DNA of 57,555 bases from Cuniculiplasma sp052315415 (lineage in GTDB: Archaea; Thermoplasmatota; Thermoplasmata; Thermoplasmatales; Thermoplasmataceae). The notes below the pieces were generated by a model, which had not been told where the DNA came from, did no database searches, and saw nothing but the letters and a program-made list of their open reading frames with translations. The stretch is taken from the NCBI GenBank assembly GCA_052315415.1, contig JBLSDH010000009.1, positions 1 to 57,555 on the forward strand, read 5' to 3'. Shown one piece after another: positions 50,509 to 57,555 of the stretch (the first letter of the stretch is position 1; each line of letters begins with the position of its first letter). A program made the position numbers and the translations under genes.

Positions 50509-51543
50509 ATGTCAGTTCTTGATAGTGAATTGGATGACAAGATTGAGGAGTACAATAAAAGTTCCCTTGTCAGGATAGCTGTTTTGGGGATAGGGGGAGC
50601 CGGATGCAATGTAATAGAGGATATGGAAATCAAAGGGAAGCTTAATGGTGTAATTAAGGTTGGAATTAACACGGAAGCAATATCCATGAGAGAGAAGAAA
50701 ATAGCAAATAAGATAGTAATTGGAATGAATTCAGCCACAAAGGGAAGAGGATCAGGAAATGATCCACAGAAGGGAAAAGAGGCAGCTATTGAGGATGATA
50801 ATAAACTGGAAAACCTGATAAAAAAATTTGATCTGGTTTTTCTCATTTGCGGAATGGGAGGAGGGACCGGTACTGGTGCAACTCCTGAAATAGCAAGGAT
50901 GGCGAAGAAAAACAATGTAATGACCATGTGTTTTGTAACCATGCCATTGAATAATGAGGGGGAACAGAACAAGGTATTTGCTAACATGGGTGTGGAAGAA
51001 CTGAAAAAGTATTGTAACACCATATTTGAAATAAAGAACCAGAAGATATCAGAGATATACAGGGAGAGAAGAAACTCGGAAGTTTATGAGATTGCAAATG
51101 ATTTCATTATAAATCAGATAGAGAATATTTCAGAGTTAATAAGAAAGCCATCACTCATAAATATTGATTTTAACGATTTTGCAAGAGTTGCATATGAATC
51201 CGGAGAGATTATGACTGGGAGTGGTACAGGAACAGGTGGCGAGGAAAGGATTAAATTTGCTATCGAGAATTCATTGAAAAACTCAATAATAGATTATGAT
51301 TGCACCGATGCAAGGGGAGTCCTTGTTAAAATTGAGGGATCTGATCTTAAAGTGAAGGAACTCAAGGAAATACTGAAAATATTGAGAGAGAAGACAGGTC
51401 CGAACTCAGAGATCATTTATGGCCTTGACATAAACGAACAGATGAAAGGGGCCGTGAAGATAACCATTGTAATGAGTGGTGTAAAATCAAACGAAATTAA
51501 TTCTGGACTGAGAAAAGAGGAGGAAGCAATCCCCTCAGTATAA
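50509..51543 (+). CDS. ftsZ: Cell division GTPase FtsZ
   Basis: Tubulin-like GTPase that forms the division ring. The nucleotide-binding motif GMGGGTGTG lies at residues 115-123, the early loop VLGIGGAGCNVIEDM at 25-39, the NTEAISM segment at 54-60, and the catalytic T7 loop NIDFNDF at 218-224. 344 residues with a short C-terminal tail lacking an obvious conserved peptide. The N-terminal 20 residues (SVLDSELDDKIEEYNKSS) are a polar extension. PLNNEGEQNK replaces the more usual PFxxEGxxR region, so it is somewhat divergent. The ATG has GAGGTAAGACGA before it. The gene order ftsZ-pyrF follows. Confidence 0.94.
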   Translation: MSVLDSELDDKIEEYNKSSLVRIAVLGIGGAGCNVIEDMEIKGKLNGVIKVGINTEAISMREKKIANKIVIGMNSATKGRGSGNDPQKGKEAAIEDDNKLENLIKKFDLVFLICGMGGGTGTGATPEIARMAKKNNVMTMCFVTMPLNNEGEQNKVFANMGVEELKKYCNTIFEIKNQKISEIYRERRNSEVYEIANDFIINQIENISELIRKPSLINIDFNDFARVAYESGEIMTGSGTGTGGEERIKFAIENSLKNSIIDYDCTDARGVLVKIEGSDLKVKELKEILKILREKTGPNSEIIYGLDINEQMKGAVKITIVMSGVKSNEINSGLRKEEEAIPSV

Positions 51544-51571
51544 TATTTTAATATGCAAAACATAATGAAAG

Positions 51572-52204
51572 ATGAAAAGTAGAATTATAGCCTCTTTGGA
51601 TATACTGAACAGGAACAATCTTTTGGATATTGCCTCAAATATTAATGATCTTGTGTTCTCTTTCAAGATCAACTGGCCAACAATATTATCATGTGGAAAA
51701 AGTATAGTAGGGGAATTGTCAAAAATTGGAAATGTTATACTGGACCTTAAAATTGCCGACATTCCAAATACCAACAGGATGATAATAGAACAATTTAAAG
51801 ATTATGAACCATTTGGATACATATCACATGTTTTTCCAGGAAAAGACTCCCTTATGGAGGTTGTAAAATCTGCAGATGGAACAAATGTCTTTGCAGTATG
51901 TGCCATGAGCAACGATGGTGCCAAAGCGTTTATGAATAGATTTTATATGGATTTAATAGAAACAGCCAGGGATGTTGGAGTTTACGGCATAGTTGCTCCA
52001 GGGAACGATTACAAATTGTTAAAAGAGATTGCAGAGATTAAAGGAAACATGAAAATAATATCACCGGGCATAGGAGCTCAAGGTGGAAATCATAACGATG
52101 CAATTAAAAATGGAGCAGATTATATAATTGTTGGAAGAACAATTTATCAATCAGAAAATCCTAGGAAAACTGTTGAAGATATTATAAAAACGATTAAGGA
52201 ATAA
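51572..52204 (+). CDS. pyrF: Orotidine 5'-phosphate decarboxylase
   Basis: Last step of UMP synthesis. The catalytic Lys/Asp set is in LDLKIADIPNTNRM (DxKxxDIPNT), the phosphate loops are SPGIGAQGGNHNDAIKNGADYIIVGRTIYQS, and the N-terminal Asp-Lys pair in SLDILNRNN and FSFKINWP. 210 residues, TIM barrel. It lies 28 bases after ftsZ; pyrE is about 9 kb upstream in the same orientation. Confidence 0.95.
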   Translation: MKSRIIASLDILNRNNLLDIASNINDLVFSFKINWPTILSCGKSIVGELSKIGNVILDLKIADIPNTNRMIIEQFKDYEPFGYISHVFPGKDSLMEVVKSADGTNVFAVCAMSNDGAKAFMNRFYMDLIETARDVGVYGIVAPGNDYKLLKEIAEIKGNMKIISPGIGAQGGNHNDAIKNGADYIIVGRTIYQSENPRKTVEDIIKTIKE

Positions 52205-52251
52205 TAAAGAGGTTATCACATTACGAAAGTTATATATTAGAAAGGTAAATA

Positions 52252-52274
52252 CAGTCATTATAAGGCGATGACTG
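52252..52274 (+). promoter_or_regulatory. Hairpin in the leader of the coiled-coil gene
   Basis: CAGTCAT and ATGACTG are perfect seven-base complementary arms around the nine-base loop TATAAGGCG, ending six bases before the ATG of the coiled-coil protein. A TATA-like AGTTATATATTAG lies just upstream, so the hairpin would form at or near the 5' end of the message. The right arm contains an out-of-frame ATG with a six-codon frame. It may control translation; alternatively it is an operator dyad. Confidence 0.5.
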
Positions 52275-52280
52275 ATCATT

Positions 52281-53168
52281 ATGAGTGAAGTCCTTCCAGA
52301 ATTAGAACAGAAAAAAGATCTTTTAAAGAAACTCGCAGATGAACATGTAAGAAAGAGAGACAGCTTTTCAAGCGAAAGCCATTACTATGCTGAGGAAAGA
52401 GATAAGTTAAACCAAAAGACGAAGTCAATGAGAGAGGCTGTTTTGCAAAAGATTTCTGAAAAGTCTGCGCTTATAGAGAAAGTTCAGAAGCTTAGGGATC
52501 AGAAAGAACAGGTTTTTCAGGACCTTAAAAAGTTAAGAGAGAAGATAAGAGAACAGAAAAAGAATTTCAAATCTGATGAATACAATCCGGCTGAGCTGAA
52601 GAAAAAGGAAAGAGAGTTGAAAAGACTGGAGGACAAGCAGCAAACCACAGAATTATCAAAGGATGAGGAGAACAAGATTGTTCTTCAGATAAGAAAACTT
52701 GCAAACGAAATAAAAATAATGAAAACAAAGGTAGATGAGAGCATACAGCAAAGTAAATCGTACAAAGAAATTTCTGATGAAATAAATAAAAGAAAAGAAG
52801 AGTATGATAAACTTAAGGCTGAAATAGATTCCATATCAAAAGAGATAAACAGGCTTGGAGAAGAGATAAATAATGGACTTCTGGAGCTTGATGAGAACAA
52901 GAAGAAAGCAGATGAATTTCATGAACTTTTCATAAAAAACAATAAAGAGGCTGAGAAGGAACACCAGGAATTCATAAAAGTAAAAAAAGACCTCAAAGAA
53001 GTAGAAAATATGATTCACTCATTGAGTTCAAAGAATAAAGCTACAAAAAAGAAGGAGAAGGAAGGAGAATTGCAAACCAAAGCTGTGGAACTATATAATA
53101 AATTCATAAATGGTGAGCAGCTTACTACGGATGACCTTTTAATTCTACAAAAAGCAGGTCTACTTTAA
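52281..53168 (+). CDS. Long coiled-coil protein (COG1340 type)
   Basis: A 295-residue protein that is almost entirely charged helix with heptad pattern from about residue 5 to 255, broken at residues ~100-110 and ~150-160. The last 35 residues are compact and conserved-looking (KAVELYNKFINGEQLTTDDLLILQKAGLL), as in the archaeal COG1340 family. Such proteins resemble Smc/ScpA-like or septum coiled-coils and their function is not established. It follows pyrF and, one gene before, ftsZ; a role in chromosome or division architecture is tempting but unproven. Its leader carries a hairpin. The stop is two bases from the convergent nucleotidyltransferase gene. Confidence 0.85.
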   Translation: MSEVLPELEQKKDLLKKLADEHVRKRDSFSSESHYYAEERDKLNQKTKSMREAVLQKISEKSALIEKVQKLRDQKEQVFQDLKKLREKIREQKKNFKSDEYNPAELKKKERELKRLEDKQQTTELSKDEENKIVLQIRKLANEIKIMKTKVDESIQQSKSYKEISDEINKRKEEYDKLKAEIDSISKEINRLGEEINNGLLELDENKKKADEFHELFIKNNKEAEKEHQEFIKVKKDLKEVENMIHSLSSKNKATKKKEKEGELQTKAVELYNKFINGEQLTTDDLLILQKAGLL

Positions 53169-53170
53169 AA

Positions 53171-54256
53171 TTATTCATTTTCTGAATTTTCTGAAGATAA
53201 GGATACATTAAATATTTTTGAGCCACCCTGAATGTTTATTCCTGAGGCAAGTGCGCTGTCATGAATTTCTGTCTTTGAACCGATTCTTATTCCTCTCATC
53301 AACAATGATCCTTCTATAGTACTATCATTCTCAATGACACAATTTTCAAATATGATAGAATTTGAAATCCTTGAATTATCCAATATTCTCACATTACTGT
53401 AAATAGCACTATTTTCCACAATAACCCCGTCACCAAACTTCACATTCTGTCCTAGATAACAGTTACCCTGTAATCTGAAGTTTTTACCCATTGGCTCTTC
53501 TTTTATTATTGCAGTTCCACTCAAATATTTCAGGTTATATTCTCTTCCGTATTTTGCTATCATCAGTTGAGTTCCCTTAATTAAGTCATGAGGCCTTCCT
53601 GCATCAAGCCAAGTCCCCTTCAATTTAATTGCACCTATCTTTATGCCTTCTGAAAGCAATTTAGGGAATAGATCCTTAGCAAAATCATAAGGCACACCCT
53701 TTGGTATGTACCTGAAAATTTCCGGCTCCATTATATATATTCCTGCATTGATTGATCTTGAAAATATCTGATCCTTCGATGGTTTTTCAAGGAATTTTTT
53801 CACGTATTTACCATCTGTTTCTACAATACCAAATTGAGTTGGATCATCCACCTCTGTAAGAATGATTGTGATGAGATTGGAATTATCCCTGTGAAACTCC
53901 AATGCTTCATTCAGATTAAAATCTGTAAGAACGTCTCCACTACCAACCATCATTGTGCTGTCAATGAAATTTTCCACCAGTTTTATTCCACCCGCTGTTC
54001 CCATTGGCTCTTTTTCAACAGAATAGAGTATGCTTTTAGAACCAAGATCATTTTCCATGATTCCCTTTATAAGTGACTCAAATTTGTATCCTGTAGTTAC
54101 TATTATGTCCTCAATTCCTGCACTTTTGAAAGAATTTATGGCATAATCAATACATGGACGGCCAGCAACAGGAATTATTGGTTTTGGAATTGAATACGTT
54201 AAAGGTCTTAGCCTGGTTCCCTTGCCACCAGCCATCAGTATTCCTTTTATTTCCAT
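53171..54256 (-). CDS. Sugar-phosphate nucleotidyltransferase (NDP-sugar synthase)
   Basis: A 361-residue enzyme that couples a sugar 1-phosphate to a nucleotide for glycan synthesis. The N-terminal signature is MAGGKGTRLRPLTYSIPKPIIPVAGRP; the catalytic part has GSGDVLTDFN, LEKP, NAGIYIMEPE and GTWLDAGRP. The C-terminal ~110 residues form a left-handed beta helix with hexapeptide repeats (CYLGQNVKFGDGVIVENSAIYSNVRILDNSRI...). This fits mannose-1-phosphate guanylyltransferase or glucose-1-phosphate thymidylyltransferase; the exact sugar cannot be read. It could supply the sugars for the sequon-rich surface proteins in this window (inference). Confidence 0.92.
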   Translation of the reverse strand: MEIKGILMAGGKGTRLRPLTYSIPKPIIPVAGRPCIDYAINSFKSAGIEDIIVTTGYKFESLIKGIMENDLGSKSILYSVEKEPMGTAGGIKLVENFIDSTMMVGSGDVLTDFNLNEALEFHRDNSNLITIILTEVDDPTQFGIVETDGKYVKKFLEKPSKDQIFSRSINAGIYIMEPEIFRYIPKGVPYDFAKDLFPKLLSEGIKIGAIKLKGTWLDAGRPHDLIKGTQLMIAKYGREYNLKYLSGTAIIKEEPMGKNFRLQGNCYLGQNVKFGDGVIVENSAIYSNVRILDNSRISNSIIFENCVIENDSTIEGSLLMRGIRIGSKTEIHDSALASGINIQGGSKIFNVSLSSENSENE

Positions 54257-54294
54257 ATTTCAAAATAATGAATTATATTATATTTTTTTCCAGC

Positions 54295-55962
54295 TTATTT
54301 TTCATTATAGTATGGAACTTTAAATTTTACACCCTTTTTTATCAATTCTGAGGAGGAATCATATCCTGCATCTGCATGGCGTATCACACCTATGCCTGGA
54401 TCTGCATTTAGAACCCTTTTTATTTTTTCTTCAGATTCCTTTGTGCCTTCAGCAACAAGAACAAAACCAGAGTGTATTGAATTTCCTATACCTGTTCCCC
54501 CACCGTGATGAACAGAAACCCATGTTGCACCTGACACTGCATTCAAAAGTGCATTCAGGATTGGCCAGTCTGCAATTGCATCACTTCCATCCTTCATGTT
54601 CTCAGTCTCCCTGAATGGAGATGCAACTGATCCGGTGTCATGATGATCTCTTCCTATTGCAACTGGAGCCTCGATCTGTCCATCCTTCACAAGATCGTTT
54701 ATAATCAATCCTATTTTTTCCCTCTCTCCGTAGGCAGCATAGCATATTCTTGCTGGCAACCCCTGAAATTTTACCTTTTCTTGTGCCAGTTTCAACCATT
54801 TCACTAGGTGTTCATTATAACTTAGATGATAGGATATCTCCTTATCTATTCTGAATATATCATCTGGATTTCCTGAAAGCGCAACCCATCTGAATGGACC
54901 TGAACCTATGGAAAATAGGTCCCGGAGATATGCGGGCACATAACCCTCTATTTCAAATGCATCCTTAACGTTGTTTTCCTTAGCTCTTGTTCTGAGATTA
55001 TTACCATAATCAAAAACCTTTGAGCCCATCTTCTTGAATTTGAGAATTGCCCTTACCTCCTTGGATATTGATTCGTAAACTTTCCTGATATAATCGTCAT
55101 GATTTTTCTCCAGGTGTTCTTTTGCACTTTCAACTGTAAAACCCTCTGGAATATATCCAAGATTCAGGTCATGTGCTGCTGTCTGATCAGTAACCACGTC
55201 AGGAACTATTCCTTTATTCACAAGTTCTGTATAAATGGTTGCTGCATTTCCAAGAAGACCTATTGACAAGGGTTTTCCCTCACTGAGTGCTTCATCTTTC
55301 ATTTTAAGGGCAGTCTCAAGATCTTTGGCCTGAACGTCAAGATATTTTCCCTTTAACCTTCTGTCTATCTTTTCCTGATCGACATCAACAATTATGCCAA
55401 CACCATTGTTCATGGTTATTGCCAGAGGTTGAGCTCCACCCATCTCTCCAAGACCGGCAGTCAAAACCCATTTACCCTTAAGGTCATCTTGACCAAACTC
55501 CTTCTTTGCAAGTGCGTGAAGTGTTTCGTAAGTACCTTGCAGAACTCCCTGACTACCTATGTATATCCATGAACCCGCTGTCATCTGTCCAAACATTGTG
55601 AGTCCTCTCCTTTCAAGGTCCCAGAATATATCATCAGTTGCCCATCTTGGTACTATCTGAGCATTTACTATCAGAACCCTTGGTGAATCTTTGGAAGTTT
55701 TGAACGCTCCAACAGGTTTACCAGATTGAATGAGGAGTGTCTCATCTGTGTAAAGTTCTTTCAACATTGAAACTATCTCATCAAAATCTCTCCAAGTTCT
55801 GGCAGCCTTTCCCTTTCCGCCGTAAACTATCAAATTCTTTGGATCCTTTGCAACCTCAGGATCCAGATTATTCATTAAAAGTCTGAGTGCTGCCTCCTGT
55901 TGCCATCCTCTGGTATTCAGGCGCTTACCTCTTGGTGCCCTTATCTCTCTAAATTCCTGCAT
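54295..55962 (-). CDS. hutU: Urocanate hydratase
   Basis: Second enzyme of histidine degradation: it hydrates urocanate to imidazolone propionate with NAD as tightly bound cofactor. The N-terminal RAPRGKRLNTRGWQQEAALRLLMNNLDP, the NAD region GLGEMGGAQPLAITMNNG with DVDQEKIDRR, the DQTAAHDLNLGYIPEGF segment, ARICYAAYGEREKIG and VSVHHGGGTGIGNSIHSG are all present. 555 residues, full length. It stands alone; the other hut genes are not in the window. Histidine degradation genes are known in Thermoplasmatales. Confidence 0.97.
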   Translation of the reverse strand: MQEFREIRAPRGKRLNTRGWQQEAALRLLMNNLDPEVAKDPKNLIVYGGKGKAARTWRDFDEIVSMLKELYTDETLLIQSGKPVGAFKTSKDSPRVLIVNAQIVPRWATDDIFWDLERRGLTMFGQMTAGSWIYIGSQGVLQGTYETLHALAKKEFGQDDLKGKWVLTAGLGEMGGAQPLAITMNNGVGIIVDVDQEKIDRRLKGKYLDVQAKDLETALKMKDEALSEGKPLSIGLLGNAATIYTELVNKGIVPDVVTDQTAAHDLNLGYIPEGFTVESAKEHLEKNHDDYIRKVYESISKEVRAILKFKKMGSKVFDYGNNLRTRAKENNVKDAFEIEGYVPAYLRDLFSIGSGPFRWVALSGNPDDIFRIDKEISYHLSYNEHLVKWLKLAQEKVKFQGLPARICYAAYGEREKIGLIINDLVKDGQIEAPVAIGRDHHDTGSVASPFRETENMKDGSDAIADWPILNALLNAVSGATWVSVHHGGGTGIGNSIHSGFVLVAEGTKESEEKIKRVLNADPGIGVIRHADAGYDSSSELIKKGVKFKVPYYNEK

Positions 55963-56003
55963 AATTCCATATAAGAAAAAATGTATATTTAGTCTTTGAA
56001 AAA

Positions 56004-56582
56004 TCAGCTATTTTTAAACGCCAGTGCTGATACAAATGCAAGAGACCATAATACTTCAGGAATGAAAATCATCCTTTCCATACCACCCTCTCCCAATCCC
56101 AAATAGAAAGAGGGCATTTTTGCCAGGATTCCTATTGAAAATAAGACCAGAGATACTATTGATATTGTTCCAAGAGTGGCGTATATTACAGAAACAAAAT
56201 TCCTCTCCTTTCTCAATACTATATAAGAGGCAGCTGAACCAAAAAAGAATGCAAGAAAAGCAAATACGAGATGAATAAAACCAAAGTGTTCATTAAATAT
56301 ACCAACACCAGCAGATCCAATTCCACCAAGCATTATGAATATGAAAAAATATTTATTATAAATTTTCAAAAGATAACTACCTATGATTTCTGTTATACCA
56401 AGTAAAATTATTGCCCCATTGAATATGTAGGGGTAGGAAGCTATTCCAAGATGACTTATCGAATTCTTTGAAACACTGTAAACCGGCTGAAGGAATTCTG
56501 ATATATTTACGCCGAAATAAAAGATCAAAATTCCAATGAAAATAATGAGTGCACCATATTTAATCTGTTTCTTTTCATCCAT
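56004..56582 (-). CDS. DUF998-family membrane protein
   Basis: A 192-residue protein with six membrane helices (about residues 9-29, 48-68, 78-94, 100-118, 130-152 and 170-189). YSVSKNSISHLGIASYPYIFNG and, late in the protein, GEGGMERMIFIPEVLW match the DUF998 family pattern. No catalytic function is known for the family. It follows hutU on the same strand but with about 40 bases between, so co-transcription is possible. Confidence 0.85.
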   Translation of the reverse strand: MDEKKQIKYGALIIFIGILIFYFGVNISEFLQPVYSVSKNSISHLGIASYPYIFNGAIILLGITEIIGSYLLKIYNKYFFIFIMLGGIGSAGVGIFNEHFGFIHLVFAFLAFFFGSAASYIVLRKERNFVSVIYATLGTISIVSLVLFSIGILAKMPSFYLGLGEGGMERMIFIPEVLWSLAFVSALAFKNS

Positions 56583-56714
56583 GGATATTTACCAGAATAT
56601 ATAATATTATTTTTTCTATACTTTTATTTCCTTTATATATAAAGATAATAAATGTTAAAACAGTGCCAGTTTCTTAAAGTATTTCTAATAAGAAATTATA
56701 TCACTCAGTTGATT

Positions 56715-56787
56715 GCCACTGTAGCTCAGGTGGTAGAGCAGCTGACTTGTAATCAGCAGGTCGGGGGTTCAAATCCCTCCAGTGGCT
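56715..56787 (+). tRNA. tRNA-Thr (TGT)
   Basis: A 73-base tRNA: acceptor stem GCCACTG/CAGTGGC plus discriminator T, D arm GCTC...GAGC, anticodon stem GCTGA/TCAGC around loop CTTGTAA (anticodon TGT), variable GGTC, T arm GGGGG TTCAAAT CCCTC. No intron, no encoded CCA. A TATA-like AAATTATATC lies about 20-28 bases upstream. Confidence 0.95.
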
Positions 56788-56886
56788 TTTGAGATTTTTT
56801 TCCAGATAATTTCTTTTAAAATTTCTCTTTATATACTCTACTTCAATTTTAATTATGTAAAAATACTTGAATATGAAAAATAATAA

Positions 56887-57090
56887 TCAAGGCTTCTTTG
56901 TTCCCAATCTTTCTTCATAATCCTTATATGAATCACAGTATATGCAATGGTTACATATATCGCAAGTGAAGTCATACTCCCAAGGAATGAAATTATTATA
57001 TTCCGGTGAAACAATAGCTGGGAGATGATTCTCAATTCTGAAAATATATGAAATGATTATGATCAAATCCCGGAGAAGAATCAAATTCAA
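56887..57090 (-). CDS. Possible small Cys-cluster protein
   Basis: A 67-residue frame whose C-terminal part contains four cysteines as CDICNHCIYC, followed by DSYKDYEERLGTKKP. Four cysteines each two apart look like a metal or iron-sulfur site. The first codon is TTG, with no other start candidate nearby, and the N-terminal 30 residues are hydrophobic (LILLRDLIIIISYIF). No ribosome-binding site or promoter is clear. It could be a real small metal protein or a remnant; an overlapping frame on the same strand (56853-57035) is not convincing. Confidence 0.35.
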   Translation of the reverse strand: MNLILLRDLIIIISYIFRIENHLPAIVSPEYNNFIPWEYDFTCDICNHCIYCDSYKDYEERLGTKKP

Positions 57091-57555
57091 AAACGTTTTT
57101 GTTCAATTCATTTCTTTTTTTCCCCTTTGATTTCCATCAGATTTTTTTATTTATCCATATCCCTGTTCTCCTGAATGTTATTATTTCCCCTATATTATTC
57201 ACATGATACAATTGATTTAAAACAAGGTTGATGCCTTCATTTTTTTTCTTTCTTCTGTTCACTGTATTACTCTATATGTTCTTTCAAATTTTTATCATTT
57301 TCACACACATATATGCATATTAAGAGGAAAGTATCCACAATTTTGTGTAACATTAACATGGACTCATGATCTCAACAATGTTCAAATTTCATGAAACATA
57401 AAATGATACCTTCATGTAAAACAACAGAATGTAAGGAATAATGAAAAGAGTTTCATAAAAAGATGTGGTAACTGTAATGAAGATAGTAAAGGAGTTGTTG
57501 GAATCTCTCATCCTGATCTGGAATTTCTGTTGATATGTCTTTGTATAATGAAAGG
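57091..57555. other. Gene-poor stretch at the right end
   Basis: No firm gene is seen. An open frame without ATG from about 57408 to the edge (plus strand) reads KRCGNCNEDSKGVVGISHPD near its end and might be the decayed or truncated start of something continuing beyond the window. The DNA shows no clear repeats, tRNA or insertion-sequence ends. It lies just beyond tRNA-Thr, a common entry point for integrated DNA, so it may be part of an old insertion. Confidence 0.3.

Noticed and set aside
56853..57035. 60-codon minus-strand frame near the right end
   Set aside because: It overlaps the Cys-cluster frame in another register and has no motif; it looks like chance.
1..57555. CRISPR arrays or insertion sequences
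   Set aside because: No regularly spaced direct repeats, transposase genes or terminal inverted repeats with target duplications were seen.

Overview
The window is archaeal and most likely from the order Thermoplasmatales (a Ferroplasma-, Picrophilus- or Cuniculiplasma-like organism). The evidence is the gene content and gene order: an Rrp4-Rrp41-Rrp42 exosome operon joined to L37Ae-RpoP-Pus10-L21e-RpoF-DUF655-KsgA, a class I lysyl-tRNA synthetase, aIF6, L39e, Hjc, RpoK, FtsZ, and a lipoate-dependent 2-oxoacid dehydrogenase operon. The DNA is AT-rich, promoters look like archaeal TATA boxes, and many genes lie on leaderless or GGTGA-type starts. The genus is an inference; no rRNA is present.

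Bases 1 to about 6320 are an integrated plasmid- or virus-like element. An intact tyrosine integrase sits next to the 3' end of tRNA-Val(CAC). The element also carries a ParA with a small ribbon-helix-helix-like partner flanked on both sides by GTTAAC-rich repeats, a HerA/VirB4-like ATPase with an odd Walker A and a nuclease-like tail, several small proteins and small membrane proteins. Its left end lies outside the window.

Bases 6500 to 12200 are an information-processing superoperon on the plus strand. From 12200 to 22000, mostly minus strand, come a slipin, pelota, UbiX, and a secreted/surface cluster: a penicillin-acylase relative, a small membrane protein, a very AT-rich 1179-residue surface protein with a short cytoplasmic tail, and a C-terminally anchored secreted protein. 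The 21976-22490 stretch holds only short ORF fragments.

From 22500 to 33700 lie a TPR protein, tRNA-Pro, purA, icd, a degenerate aldehyde-dehydrogenase-like protein, and the minus-strand operon lipA-E1alpha-E1beta-E2-E3-lipB, which joins a 2-oxoacid dehydrogenase complex to the enzymes that make its lipoyl cofactor. From 33800 to 40700, plus strand, lie a HIT protein, a GfcR-like regulator, lysyl- and methionyl-tRNA synthetases, and a second exosome locus (csl4, a tiny coiled-coil protein, an Sm-like protein, an unknown, a METTL5-like methylase), with rpoK on the opposite strand. All four archaeal core exosome subunits (Rrp4, Csl4, Rrp41, Rrp42) are therefore in this window.

From 40700 to 57555 lie a dienelactone-hydrolase-like protein, a DUF5680 protein, pyrE, the ribosomal operon S19e-PDCD5-L39e-L31e-aIF6, a ferritin-like/VIT1 membrane protein, a class III aminotransferase, Hjc, an acyl-CoA synthetase behind a promoter with two inverted repeats, ftsZ, pyrF, a long coiled-coil protein with a hairpin leader, a sugar nucleotidyltransferase, urocanate hydratase, a DUF998 membrane protein, tRNA-Thr, and a final gene-poor stretch.
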